A DNA stretch of 64,000 bases from Urechis unicinctus (GCA_034190875.2 CM067344.1:29201533-29265532), one strand, 5' to 3'. Counted from the stretch's first letter, positions 11,483 through 23,847 are shown. The notes: generated from the sequence alone by a model not told the origin. A program made the numbers and translations.

Positions 11483-12912
11483 ATGGTTTCGACAGTAACA
11501 GCAGCCGTTCTACTCGCATGCGTTACCTACGTAGCGGGATACCCAAATGGGGCACCTCCATTGGCTTGTGTTAACCTCACGCCTGGACACAATGGGTCAC
11601 AATCAACTCCGCCCCCCTACAACATCACTCTGACCGCCACGGAATATACAACGGGTGTTCCAGTAACGGGTAAGTATATTCACGTGACTTCTATCATTCT
11701 ATCCGTTGCATATTTCTTATGTATCCCCATATATTGTTCACTGCGATGACATCATCATTTACACTACATAGCAACACGAACGAAATCACCATTCCACTAA
11801 AAATACCATTTCAAGTTATCTGTCTATCTCATTGATTTGTGACAGTGTCAGTTACCCCCGGTTACCAAGGCATCCTCATCCAGGCCAGAAAAGCTGATGG
11901 TAGCTCCACCGCTCCCCTGGGAACGTTTGCATCCAGCCCAGCAAACACCAAGAAGATCACTTGTACTAACGCCGACGATTCGGTGACGCACTCCAGCACA
12001 ACAGTAAAGAATACTACCGACTTCACATGGAATCCTCCGAGCGGGAATATGGGCAATATTCATTTCGTGTGAGTCTTCATTTGTGATTGTTATTTACACA
12101 TGCTAACTTTTTCAGCTGTGGGTGAGGTTGTTATAGGGAATGTTATGTTTAAATCAGTCATATATTTTGCTTTGCCTTCTGTGACGGTGCCGATAGTATC
12201 CAAATATAGCCCATTCATTACCATTTACACTTCATTATTTGAATCGAATCTTTGGATCAACTTGAGGGGTGGAAAGGTGTCCTAATAATACGGCCTTTGG
12301 TATTGTAAAGCTATGTTCTACCTACCCCCTTGACAACTAAACCCCAGCGTTCGGTACCAACTGGTTTCTAATACCTTTTCGCTGTAGCATTCTATTCAAT
12401 TGTGGGAGGCAATACATCGGTGACTACAAATCGGATAAATATCAATCTGACCTGGTTGTTTTGAGCATCACCGGGGATATAAGTATGATGCTCCATTCTG
12501 GCAGTTATCGCGCCTTAGAGAAACGTGGGGTCGGATTGGATTGTGACATAACTTTGTAGCACCACTGCCAGAGGGGAGCGATCTCCTTGCGCATCGGCCT
12601 CTGCGCAGGCTAGGATGTTATGTTAGCGTAGCGTCAAACATATCTGCCATGGAGAGTTAGAGATAAGGGATGGTGTGAGATAAGGGGTTGTGTAAGATAA
12701 GGGGTGGTGTAAGATACGGATAAGGACTGTCACAATATTAAGGCTTTATTCTTTTCAGAGCTACCGTCGCCACTGGCAAGCACGAGTATTGGGTGGCTCT
12801 GGAGTCCAAAAGTCAGCTGCAGTACAAATCAGGGAATAATGCGGGAAATCTGCAGTCGTGCTACACACTCATATTTCTGGCCTTTGCTATGGTCGCTGGA
12901 AGCTTGATGTAA
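11483..12912 (+). CDS. Reeler-domain secreted/anchored protein, gene 1 (intact)
   Basis: There are three exons: 11483-11669, 11846-12068 and 12759-12912. Donors are GTAAGT and GTGAGT, acceptors are CAG, intron phases are 1 and 2, and the product is 187 aa. The ATG sits in a strong context (acaagATGG). Residues 1-19 form a signal peptide. Residues 20-150 form one Reeler domain: YPNGAP start, Cys29 and Cys102 as the likely disulfide pair, GYQGILIQAR, THS, FTWNPP and a closing ATVATGKHEYWV. Four N-X-T/S sequons lie in the domain (N31, N37, N47, N118). Residues ~168-187 are hydrophobic and end the protein, which suggests a GPI-anchor signal or a membrane tail. Insect relatives (Hdd11, Noduler) are immune-induced secreted proteins, so a defence or recognition role is inferred. 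It is the only copy without a frame break. Five last exons, including its own, lie downstream before gene 2. Confidence 0.85.
12655..12730 (+). repeat. G-rich intronic minisatellite before the last exon (gene 1 copy)
   Basis: Tandem units of about 15-16 bp, like gtgtaagataagggg, end 30-60 bp before the acceptor of the last exon. Equivalent arrays of 3-5 units precede all the other last exons, near 14833-14900, 16109-16172, 23745-23810, 31379-31442, 39103-39162 and 57020-57083. GGG-rich intronic runs can act as splicing enhancers; that role is inferred here. Confidence 0.75.
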
Positions 12913-13012
12913 AAGTGTCATAACAAACAGAATAAGTGCTTTAGGTACACGGTTTTAATATGCGTATACCTGTTTTGCAAAAAAAATTTCTCTATTTAGG
13001 TAACATGTATTC

Positions 13013-13466
13013 TATAAAGAGACCGTTCAGCCCCATATTTGTAACTAGCAAGCTGCTTGGCAACCGCACTTTGGAAACCAAAAGTTAAAAGTTTTCAGAC
13101 TTTAAGTCGCTACACGGTGTTGCGTCCCTGAAAATAGATTCTCACTTCGGCCGTCGCCATCTGTGTTGTCGGAAATTACCATTCCTTCTCGTGGATGTAT
13201 AAACATAATTAGCGAGGTAGTAATTGAGCGCGTATTGATTTACAGATAACACTCGTGTGGTTATTGACTATAGGGAGACACTGTTATCGATTGAACGACA
13301 CTACATAAAACAGATTTATATTGTATATCAGGTGTATTTCCAGTCAAATAATATTGATGAAATTAAAACTCATGATTTTCGATCAAATAGCATTTGCGGC
13401 ACAAATGAAAAGTATTTATGTCTGCGTTAAACGTAGTAATGTACAAGGGACTGAACAGCCTCTTTA
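13013..13466. mobile_element. MITE downstream of Reeler last exons (reference copy)
   Basis: A ~450-bp element with ~20-bp inverted ends: AAAGAGACCGTTCAGCCCC on the left, and the reverse complement of gggactgaacagcctcttt on the right. Copies at the same place after a last exon lie at 15301-15755, 16549-17004, 24185-24616 (with a ~23-bp deletion), 31819-32273, 39486-39966 and 57387-57840. The shared position means it inserted once, before the family duplicated. The 39486 copy shows TTAA at both outer edges, a candidate target duplication. Confidence 0.7.
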
Positions 13467-14490
13467 AGTAGAAGAAGATATGAATTTGTGACTTGTTGGC
13501 ATTTTAGTTACATTTGTTTAGGGAACACATAAATATTTCTTACTTTCATTTTGTACGATGATCGTTGTTGTCAAAGCCATTATAACGTATGTCCATTGGG
13601 CTCCAGCTTAACATCTTGTCCAAATAGTGAGCTTCATATAGAAAGTTGCATTTCTCCGTTACTGCTTCTTTACTTTTATCAATCTACTACTGGTGTCTGT
13701 TTTGTCACTGGAACGAATGAGTCGATTGTATTCTTTTAATCGTTAAAGACAGCAAGCATTGATAGTTATGATAAAGCAGCAAACGAATTATTTACCAACA
13801 TTTACTAACAATATAAGTGTAAAATGGGAAACATTAAGAAGTCAATCACTGGACGATAATCTAGTGCAGTCCGTTTACTATACGCGTCCTGCTTCATTAT
13901 TATGAATATTCATTGACATAGCTCCTATATGCGGGTTATTTGTAACGCCCCGTGAAACAATATACAATCGGCACTAGTCTCTCCATGCATACCAATTATT
14001 CAGCGAAAAAATTACGACATTCAATTCGTTCGTACAAGGTTGGAAAGCCCAGGAAATAGATAATACAGGAGTAATGATTAGTTGGCGCTTGGACATACAG
14101 TGCGCTCCTGTGCTTCTAATAGGCTGACAGAGACGGACTTTTCCATTCAAAAACAGATCTTGCAACGCACATATTGTTGCCCTATCTGGCTAATATATTC
14201 ATATAAACCAGGTTGTTTCATACAATAACGATTCATTCACACAATGCATGCTTACATCACCAATCAGACCAGTGTGTGGTCGTCCCACTCACTTTGAAAT
14301 CCAATGTTTCAAATTGCCTGATACAACATGTGAGCTTATAACCGAAAGTGCAATGGCGGGCTAAAGCTTAATCAACGAAAACGGAAATAATTGCAATAAG
14401 AACTCATTGCTTTCGTTTTCTGTGAAGATTGACGGAGTTGCTATGTACAAATGTAATTCATATGGGTAACAGTTACTAATCTATGCCTCT
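13467..14490. other. 3' flank shared by the duplicated units
   Basis: This non-coding flank is repeated with divergence at 22420-23400, 30050-31020 and 57840-59520. No supported gene lies in it. The open frames vary between copies, which argues against coding. Confidence 0.6.
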
Positions 14491-14494
14491 AAGC

Positions 14495-14607
14495 CCCGCG
14501 CATATAAAAATATAAGTCATATTTATCACGACAAGAAACTCTCCACCAACGAAAAGCCACTATTACAGCCACATCAACTGGGAAAAAGCTTAAGAACTCA
14601 TACCAAG
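14495..14607 (+). promoter_or_regulatory. TATA-like promoter module upstream of a lone last exon
   Basis: The sequence gcgcatataaaaatata is followed about 100 bp later by an ATG. Near-identical copies precede the lone exons at 23848 (module near 23405) and 31481 (module near 31032). In the older copy near 59545 the TATA element is eroded. Promoter function is inferred from the motif, its spacing to the ATG and its conservation in the younger copies. Confidence 0.4.
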
Positions 14608-14691
14608 ATGAGTCAATTTATCACATTTCTGTTTTTTATTTTTTTCATTTCCCTTGCTTATTTTCAAGTTGCACGGATTTCCGTCTCCTAG
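14608..14691 (+). CDS. Hydrophobic mini-ORF after the TATA module
   Basis: 27 codons starting MSQFITFLFFIFFISLAYF, which looks like a signal peptide, then a stop. Copies begin at 15878, 23518 and 31146. The 31146 copy and the older copy at 59651 are shifted by T-tract length changes. The hydrophobic run comes from a T-rich tract, so coding is doubtful. No donor in the frame matches the phase of the downstream last exon. Confidence 0.2.
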   Translation: MSQFITFLFFIFFISLAYFQVARISVS

Positions 14692-14938
14692 TTCAAACTT
14701 GAGGGTTTTTTCCCAGGAAACCTACAGCATTGATGTTTGAAATATTATACCCATGCAAGGCAACCCACGAATTAATAACATCATAATGACTGTTCTCTTC
14801 ATGTACGCATCAACCAGCACACATCAACTCTTAGGTGTGAGATAAGGGATGGTGTGAGATAAGGGGTGGTGTAAGATAAGGGGTTGTGTAAGATAAGGAA
14901 TTTGACTGTCACAATATATAGGCTTTTTTTTTTTCCAG

Positions 14939-15200
14939 AGCTACCGTCGCCAGTGGCAAGAACATGTACTGGGTGGCTCTGGAGTCCGACAGTCAGCTGC
15001 AGTACAAATCAGTGAATAATACGAATAATGGGAATAATGGTACTAATGCGAATAATGGGACTAATGCGAATAATGGGACTAATGCAAATAATGGGACTAA
15101 TGCGAATAATGGGAATGATGCGAATAATGCAGGAAATCTGCAATCTTGCTACACATTCATATTTCTGGCCTTTGCTGTGTTCGCTGGAAGCTTGATGTAA
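14939..15200 (+). CDS. Lone Reeler last exon A, longest glycan stalk
   Basis: The exon has a pyrimidine-rich acceptor (ttttttttccag), the same phase as the gene 1 last exon, and 87 codons including the stop. It starts ATVASGKNMYWVALES, the closing strand of the Reeler domain. Next comes an Asn/Gly/Thr stalk of six-residue repeats (NANNGT), then a hydrophobic tail ending AVFAGSLM. Four NGT sequons and one NNT sequon are visible. No exon 1 or 2 lies between this exon and gene 1. It could be an alternative 3' exon of gene 1, or an orphan duplicate served by the TATA module 440 bp upstream. Confidence 0.6.
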
Positions 15201-16211
15201 AAGTGTCATAACGAACAGAATAAGTGCTGTAGGTACACGGTTTTAATATGCGTAAACCTGTTTTGCAAAAAAAATTTCTCTATTAAGGTAATATGTATTC
15301 TATAAAGAGACCGTTCAACCCCGTATTTGTAACTAGCAAGTTGCTTGGCAACCGCACTTTGAAAACCAAAAGTTAAAAGTTTTCAGACTTTCAGTGGCTA
15401 CTCAGTGTTGCGTCCTTGAAAATAGATTCTCACTTCGGCCGTCACCATTTGTGTTGTCGGAAATTACCATTCCTTCTCGTGGATGTATAAACATAATTAG
15501 CGAGGTAGTAATTGAGCGCGTATTGATTTACAGCTAACACTCGTGCGGTTCTTGACTATAGGGAGGTACTGTTATCGATTGAACGACACTACATAAAACA
15601 CATTTATGTTGTACATCACGTGTATTTCCAGTCAAATACTAATGTTGAAATTAAAACGCATGATTTTCGATCAAATAACCTTTGCGGCACAAATGAAATT
15701 TATTCATGTCTGCGTTAAACGTAGTAATGTACAAGGGACTGAACAGCCTCTTTAAGTAGAAGAAGATATGAATTTGTGACTTGTTGGCATTTCAGTTTCA
15801 TTTGTTTAGGGAACGCATAAAATCGGCACTTCTTACTTTCATTTGTACGATGATCGTTGTGGTCAAGACTATAATACATGAGTCAATTCATCCCATTTCT
15901 GTTTTTTTTTATTTTTTTCATTTCCCTTGCTTATTTTCAAGTTGCACGGATTTCCGTCTCCTAGTTCAAACTTGAGGGTTTTTTTCCCAGGAAACCTACA
16001 GCATTGATGTTTGAAATATTATACCCATGCAAGGCAACCCACGAATTAATAGCATCATAATGACTGTTCTCTTCATGTACGCATCAACCAGCACACATCA
16101 ACTCTTAGGTGTGAGATAAGGGATGGTGTGAGATAAGGGGTGGTGTAAGATAAGGGGTTGTGTAAGATAAGGAATTTGACTGTCACAATATATAGGCTTT
16201 TTTTTTTTCAG

Positions 16212-16446
16212 AGCTACCGTCGCCAGTGGCAAGAACATGTACTGGGTGGCTCTGGAGTCCGACAGTCAGCTGCAGTACAAATCAGTGAATAATACGAATA
16301 ATGGGACTAATGCGAATAATGGGACTAATGCAAATAATGGGACTAATGCGAATAATGGGAATGATGCGAATAATGCAGGAAATCTGCAATCTTGCTACAC
16401 ATTCATATTTCTGGCCTTTGCTGTGTTCGCTGGAAGCTTGATGTAA
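16212..16446 (+). CDS. Lone Reeler last exon B
   Basis: Open through 78 codons in the phase of gene 1 exon 3. It is like exon A but with three NANNGT units instead of four. The acceptor, the G-rich tract upstream and the hydrophobic tail are intact. Its upstream TATA module was lost at the tandem junction near 15877. It is either an alternative 3' exon of gene 1 or an orphan. Confidence 0.55.
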
Positions 16447-17429
16447 AAGTGTCATAACGAACAGAATAAGTGCTGTAGGTACACGGTTTTAATATGCGTA
16501 AACCTGTTTTGCAAAAAAAAAAAATTCTCTATTAAGGTAATATGTATTCTATAAAGAGACCGTTCAACCCCGTATTTGTAACTAGCAAGCTGCTTGGCAA
16601 CCGCACTTTGAAAACCAAAAGTTAAAAGTTTTCAGTCTTTCAGTGGCTACTCAGTGTTGCGTCCCTGAAAATAGATTCTCACTTCGGCCGTCACTATTTG
16701 TGTTGTCGGAAATTACCATTCCTTCTCGTGGATGTATAAACATAATTAGCGAGGTAGTAATTGAGCGCGTATTGATTTACAGCTAACACTCGTGCGGTTC
16801 TTGACTATAGGGAGGTACTGTTATCGATTGAACGACACTACAAAGGACAGATTTATGATGTACATCACGTGTATTTCCAGTCAAATACTAATGTTGAAAT
16901 TAAAACTCATGATTTTCGATCAAATAACCTTTGCGGCACAAATGAAATTTATTCATGTCTGCGTTAAACGTAGTAATGTACAAGGGACTGAACAGCCTCT
17001 TTAAGTAGAAGAAGATATGAATTTGTGACTTGTTGGCATTTCAGTTTCATTTGTTTAGGGAACGCATAAATATTTCTTACTTTCATTTGTACGATGATCG
17101 TTGTGGTCAAGACTATAATAACTATAAGTCTATTGGGCTCCAGCTATGCATCTTGTCCAAATAGTGAGCTTCATATAAAAAGTTGCATTTCACCGTAATG
17201 CCTTCTTTGCTTATATCAATCTACTAGTGTCTGCTTTGTCACTGGAACGAACGATTCGATTATATTATTTTATCGTTAAAGACAGCAAGCATTGATAGTT
17301 ATGATGAAGCAGCTAACGAATTATTTACTAATAGTTACTAACAATATGAGTGTAAAATGAGAAACACGAGGAAGTAAATCACTGGACGATAATTTAGTAC
17401 AGTCCGTTAACTATACGCGTTGAGTCTTG

Positions 17430-18166
17430 AATGCTCTTCCTGCACTCTTCAGTCATTGTTTTTACCCGAGATCTACATAGGAGTGATCGTCAGGACACAA
17501 TTCTTTTACGATTTTGTCACTGGGTCTCTTTTCCACTGAAGTGTTTTTGTCAACCCTGCACAAAAAGCACAGATCATAGGGTCTTAACCTGGATAAGGTT
17601 GATTTCTTTGGAGTCTGAAATTTTGAAGCATGGACACAAACAAATGAATACTATTTTATATAATAAAATTGTATAGTGATTTCAAATTATGAAGGAAGAA
17701 CCGTTTGGTTCTAGCGGTTTTTGTGACCAGCACTTCCAAAAAATTCGCTTTAATTTATGAGAGTGCATGAGACCCAGAACCAGACCAGTGGACCCCAGGT
17801 GACAGGACAGTAAACATGAATACCCATGTGCACCCTAGTTTGTATACAGCGTATGTAAATGCCGGTAGAAATCACCTAAAAAATGCAACACTACCATTTC
17901 GTACTCCCTACCCCATCTCAGCCCGCGTCAACCACACCGCCATGCTTGCACCGGTGAGGCGTACTTCTATTTCAACGCTCATTCTTCCCAAATTAATCTA
18001 TTCGACAATAAGTCACAAAGCCTGCATAATCAAATCTAATTTATTAAATATATAAATATAATTACTGAACTTTAGTGTGATGCATTATGGTTGACAATTG
18101 CCTACCAATGGGAGGCTTGATATTTTCCCGATCAGAAACACAGCAAACATTGACCGACGCTGCCAT
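17430..18166 (-). pseudogene. Minus-strand Cys-rich gene remnant, unit 1
   Basis: A likely first exon runs from ATG at 18166 to 18062. It starts MAASVNVCCVSDRENIKP in a YY1-like context (agcaagATGGCAGCG). Downstream on the minus strand, 17600-17430 matches the coding part better kept at 60064-60649 but lacks most of it. The internal deletion joins CAFCAG-like sequence directly to LTKTLQWK and shifts the frame. I do not recognise the family for certain. The fuller copy has two CxxC pairs spaced like a ZAD-type zinc-binding domain. Confidence 0.45.
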
Positions 18167-18559
18167 CTTGCTGGAACTACTTTCGGCTCAATCCCATGAT
18201 TCTAATAACGAGTTAGCGAAAAGTGAGCGCGAGAGAGCGCGCCACAATTCGGGCGAAAATGCGATAGCAGTAGTCGTTATAGTGATATATGAAAAACTAG
18301 TATTTCCTATCCTGTAATCTTGGTGTCCATATTGGTCACTAGGTTATTCCTTCTTTACAATTAAACCACCTCTAAAAACTTCGTTAGATTATTATTTATA
18401 TGAATGGCAATATTATAATGCATCATTAAGTTCATGTTGTTGGATTCATATCTTCACGAGATCAATACAAATGCCCCCACTTTAAAAATCTCATCTACTT
18501 ATTGAAGTTGTGAACATCATTACACAAAAATTAGACCGACGAACAATAATCGATTACTA

Positions 18560-19440
18560 ATCGACAAATGCGTATAGAAGACCGCCTCTGAACTTAGTTT
18601 ACAAAAATATTCAAACGACTAGCGACCAAGACCGGTAACTACGCATGCGCAACTCTAGCATTTTCCGATATCATCGCTTAAGCTCCGCCCTGTATCGGCT
18701 TAGGATGTATTGTAGCGTCTGTCGTGTTCCATACTTGGGTTAAAATTCATGTCCCATCAAAATTAAGAAATCTTAATTAATAAAGGCCGTGAACTTAGCT
18801 GGAGATAACTGTCGACGACAATAATAAACTGTTAATCGTTGCTATGTATATGAGAGAGAAAAAGTGACAGGCCATTAAGCAGATGTCTCACACATTAACA
18901 GTAGTGCACTTAGATGCGGACAAAATGCAAGGCGTCAAAACTCTTATCTAGAATAGAAATGCCATTAGGAACCCCTATCGTTGTCGAGCCTGTTCAGCTG
19001 TTTTCGCACCTTTTGTGCGCCGCGCAGCGTGACGTCGGACGGGGTCATGACGTCATCGTTTTGTAGCCCTGTACCTAGTTAGTTTTGTGGTTTCATTGTC
19101 GAATTAAACAATTATAGCAATTCGTGAATTTAGGAACTTAGTAGAGGTTTAAATTTTATTATTAGGAACCTTAGACAGTTGGCAATATCACACTTCTCCC
19201 CAACCTGGTAACGGAGACATCTCATTGGTCGAGGCGACCAGGCCTTCAAATTTCCATGTGGTTTTGATGTGGCATGTTCGCACAGTTTGTCGGAAGTAGG
19301 CCATCTGTGTGTAGCTATAAGTTCTTTGATATCACCTAGTTGATGAAGGTGACGTAAACCCCCACCTTCACCTGTTCCATTGTGTGTCAGCATGGAATGC
19401 GACTGACAGCGGGTGCCGGAGGAACAATCTACAGCATGTA
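18560..19440. promoter_or_regulatory. Promoter-like block, unit 1
   Basis: The NRF1-like GCATGCGCAA lies at 18643-18652, a CRE TGACGTCA at 19048-19055 with a second half-site nearby (gtgacgtcgg), and an inverted CCAAT box at 19224-19228. On the minus strand it lies about 480 bp upstream of the MAAS start codon at 18166. On the plus strand no Reeler exon 1 follows. This supports the minus-strand gene as one target. Confidence 0.4.
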
Positions 19441-19879
19441 GTCATAATGTTTGCTATTTAACTTCGTGATGAGTTGGTACGTTATGATGATCGTGGTATG
19501 ATAAATTCATTTTAAAAACACATATATCAATATTATCCCTCCACATTCATGTATGTAATCATAACATTGCATTTAGCAATGATCCATTGTGATCTACGGT
19601 CCTTTGGCAAATGGGTGCGAAAGTTTTTTATCCGAAATAACATTCCAGTTTCATCGTGATTAATAGTACAGGTCACTGTCTTGATTTGATCTCTAATGAT
19701 CAACAAATTGGATCCGAGCCACTGAAGAAGTCGCTAACTGGTTCATTTAACACCAATAACTTCAATTATGACTCAACATTGAAGCTTATGAAGACGTAGT
19801 AAGAATGATCAATATCACCATAGTATATCCTAAATTCTCACGTCCAAGATCTAGCTGTACTTTCAAAGCACCAAGCAGC

Positions 19880-20500
19880 CTCAAGCTTTCTGTTACGCGT
19901 CAGATTTAAAGGTGGGAAATCAGATATTAAATAAAACACCGGTGAGGTTATTCGTGAAGGTTATTCCTGAATTTATTGTTGTAATTTATTTTTTCACAGG
20001 GAATTGCATTGGCCTGCCGGCCGCTATCTGCTATGTATACATAAACCCAAGGGGGACAACGATTTCGCCACCAGCTCACCAAAAATCTCGCTTAAACCAT
20101 CTTAACTCCCGTTTACTGGACTGTCGCGCCTCATATCCATTGATAACATGTTTTTCTACCTAACAAAACCATCCGCCCCGACATTTGCCACCCGAAAGGT
20201 TACTTTTTTCGAGTTCAACTGCTATTTTAGCCGTTTAGCCCAACTGCGGGGAAACGCAATCACGAGCTCTGATTGGTCAATCCAAGCTGCCATGGAGGTT
20301 TGTTATGTTTAAATTTTCGGAGACAAATTTATATTTTCATGATCAGCTGGCCCAACGACCGCTGCAAAATGTACGGTAACGTTCGTGTTCGCGCTAAAAC
20401 GAATTAAACAATTCTTAGTAACGAAGATTATTCGTGGATAAAATTATCAGTGATTTTTTTATGTTTACGATAGGTTAGATCATCTTGCCGAAAAATGTGT
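19880..20500. other. Shared Reeler 5'-flank sequence without exon 1
   Basis: 19820-19990 and 20000-20300 match parts of the flank before exon 1 of gene 2 (37370-37520 and 36735-37030). Exon 1 itself is absent here and in unit 2. This shows that the units lost the first two exons rather than never having a gene flank. The short open frames here have no recognisable product. Confidence 0.5.
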
Positions 20501-20519
20501 GAGCCTCCTGCTCGACAGG

Positions 20520-21180
20520 AATTATTTCACTAATCGAATCACTTGCTCGCTGATTTACTAACCGACTCATTCAATCCTCACTCACCTATTTATTCACCCA
20601 TCCTATAATCCAGCTCAATAAATGACTCATTGGCACACCCACAATGTACGGCACTCATCCCCAGTGCCCCCGCACACTAGCCGACTGACTCACTAACTCG
20701 CTCACACACTGACTCACTCCCTCACTCACTCACTGACTTCCTCATTGACTGACTCTCTCACTACTCACCCGCTCGTTCACTCACTCGCTCACTTGCTCAC
20801 TATCTCACTGACTTCCGCACTCAGTCACGTGCTGTAGAATAGGCCATGTACAAAAATAAACAAGCAAATCCTCGACATTACTCGAAGTCATTGTGTGAAT
20901 GATCGGAACTGTTCTTAATTGGAACTGTTCTTGAAATAAAACATTGATCAATATTTCATTCAGGGAAAATAATCAGTGTTGTTCGAGTGACAGAGAATTC
21001 TCCATAGCAGCATGCTGCTTTCAACACGCGTTAATAACTGTATTCATATTAATCCACTTGGGTGTGAATGGACAGATAAGTGCAGCAATGAGTTAGCAAG
21101 TGATCGAGTAAGTGAATGAGTGACTGGGTGGACGAGTGAGTGAACAGGTAGGTTATTGAATGTAGATGTGATTGTGCGTG
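20520..21180. repeat. Inverted pair of degenerate tetranucleotide arrays
   Basis: 20520-20830 is rich in CACT/GACT units (ctcactcactgacttcctc). 21060-21180 is rich in the complementary GAGT/AAGTG units. Together they form a loose inverted repeat around ~230 bp of ordinary DNA. Unit 2 has the same pair at 28136-28440 and 28672-28795. Confidence 0.6.
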
Positions 21181-21675
21181 AATGATTAAGTGCACCGATG
21201 CAATCACATCTGGTCAGAGTTTTAACGAGCACGAGTAAACCGTTTTTTGTTCAGAGCAGAAACGTGATGTCGATTAAGTTATTGGAGATACGACAGATAA
21301 AGAAACAGCGGACGCTATTATTGATCGCCTGCCAATCACAAGAAGACGTCTTCATTGCGTCATTTCTATGTTTGTTGAAGACCGAGTCAACTTACATATG
21401 TTCTTTTAGTACTTTGAGATAAGTTGCTCTACGCATAGAAAACGATGAATTTGTTTGAACTATGAAATCTTCATTCAATTGGGCACGTCTTTTCCACACT
21501 CACCTGGCTGCATATGAAAAGGTACGAAATAAGCCACTATTTACTTAACATCTATCCTAAAGACTTAATTCTTGTTTTGTTATATTTCCTGTATAGCTTA
21601 CCCAGTCTACTTGATAAAAAGAAGCCAAGACGCATGCTGGACTCCCTACGTTAGCTATTCATGCCCTGCTATGTG

Positions 21676-21935
<260 letters not shown>

Positions 21936-21974
21936 TAGACTGACAGCAGAACCGTAAGATTGAGCGTTTACAAA

Positions 21975-22260
21975 TTTTAGAGAGATGGCACCAGAATATT
22001 TGCATAGAAGTGATTACACTAGAAACAAAAGATCGTAATGATGGCATCAGAACAGAACTGAAGTGATCGCAAGCGAGCATTAAGATTGAAGTGATGACAC
22101 GCGCGACTTTTCATAGAAGTGATGCGATTTGGACCTTTAGATTGAATTGATGGCACAAGAACATTCAGAATTTTTTTATCAAAGTGATGGCGCCGGGAAA
22201 TTTAGAACCTTTAGATTAGCGTCATAGCTTCAAAACCTTTGTATTACAATGATCTGAGCC
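21975..22260. repeat. Degenerate ~40-bp repeats with a GTGATGGCA-like core
   Basis: Variants of tagaagtgatggcacaagaa recur about seven times with substitutions and indels. A matching block lies at 29600-29890 in unit 2. Confidence 0.45.
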
Positions 22261-23847
22261 GTGTTAGCACCTGGACCAATACGTTCGGTGAGATGGCGGC
22301 TTCTCAATGCGATTGATGTTTTTTTTTTATACAGACGGTGAACCTCACCAGCAGGTTTGGACACTCTGCCTTTTCGCAGACAAATCGATATCATTTCTCC
22401 AAACGGCTAAACCTTTAGAAGATATGAATTTGTGACTTGTTGGTATTTCAGTTACATTTGTTTAAGGAACACATAAATATTTCTTACTTTCATTTTGTAC
22501 GATGTTTCGTTGTTGTCAAGACTATAATAACGTTATCAATACATCTTGTTCAAATAGTGAGCTTCACACAAAAAGTTGCATTTTACTTTACTTTTATTAA
22601 TCTACTAGTGTCTGCTTGATCACTTGAACGAATGACTCGAATATATGCTTTAATCGTTGAAAACAGCAAGCATTGATAATTATGATATAGCAGCCAAAGA
22701 ATTATTTACTAACATTTACCTAACGGTATAAGTGAAAAATGAGAAACAGGAGCAAGTCAATCTCGTGCAGTCCGTTAACAAAACGCGTGCTGCTTCATTT
22801 TATGAATATACAGAATAAGCATTGTCTTAGCTCCAACATGATGTATATTTGTAACGTCCCGTAAAACAATTTACAATCGGCACTGATCTCACCATGTATA
22901 CCGATTATTCGGCAAACAATATTATGACATTCATTTAATTAGGACAAGTTTGGAAAGCCAAGGAAATAGATTATACCGGAGTAACGATTTGTAGGCGCTA
23001 AGACATACCGTGAGCTCCTTGCCTTCTGATAGGCTGACAGAGACGGCCTTCGCCATTCAAAAACAGATCTTGCAACGCACATATTGTTGCCCTATCCGGC
23101 TAATATATTCATATAAACCAGGTAGTTTCATACAATAACAATTCATTCACACAATGCATGCTTACATCACCAATCTGAACAGTGTGTGGTCGACCCACTC
23201 AGTTAGAAATCAATTGTTTCAAATTACCTGATACAACATATGAGCTTATAACCGAAAGTGCAATGGCGGGCTGAAGCTTAATCAACGAAAACGGAAATAA
23301 TTGCAATAAGAACTCATTGCTTTCGTTTTCTGTGAAGAATGACAGAGTTGCTATGTAAAAATGTAATTTATATGGGTAACAGTTACTAATCTATGCCTCT
23401 AAGCCCCGCGCATATAAAAATATAAGTCATATTTATCACGACAAGAAACTCTCCATCAACGAAAAGCCACTATTACAGCCACATTAACTGGGAAAATGCT
23501 TAAGAACTCATACCAACATGAGTCAATTCATCCCATTTCTGTTTTTTATTTTTTTCATTTCCCTTGCTTATTTTCAAGTTGCACGGATTTCCGTCTCCTA
23601 GTTCAAACTTGAGGGTTTTTTCCCAGGAAACCTACAGCATTGATGTTTGAAATATTATACCCATGCAAGGCAACCCACGAATTAATAGCATCATAATGAC
23701 TGTTCTCTTCATGTACGCATCAACCAGCACACATCAACTCTTAGGTGTGAGATAAGGGATGGTGTGAGATAAGGGGTGGTGTAAGATAAGGGGTTGTGTA
23801 AGATAAGGAATTTGACTGTCACAATATATAGGCTTTTTTTTTTTCAG

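Larger units (their letters stand above)
14608..17120. repeat. 1.27-kb tandem duplication of the last exon and its flank
   Basis: 14608-15876 and 15877 to about 17120 are tandem copies, each holding a last exon, a MITE and part of the 3' flank. The junction joins gtcaagactataata to catgagtcaattc. The second copy therefore lacks the TATA module. The copies differ mainly in the number of coding repeats in the exon. Confidence 0.8.

Noticed and set aside
17816-18055. 79-codon frame repeated at 25432 and, longer, at 60664
   Set aside because: The composition is not protein-like, no domain is seen, and the related 32.6-kb copy is scrambled. It reads as repeat-unit DNA.
18087-18317. 76-codon plus-strand frame repeated in unit 2 (25703)
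   Set aside because: It overlaps the minus-strand MAAS exon and is kept only because the units are near-identical. The diverged copy at 33.5 kb does not preserve it.
19130-19393. Minus-strand frame repeated at 26746 and, similar, at 47106
   Set aside because: It lies in the promoter-like block and has no recognisable domain. The other block copies do not keep the frame.
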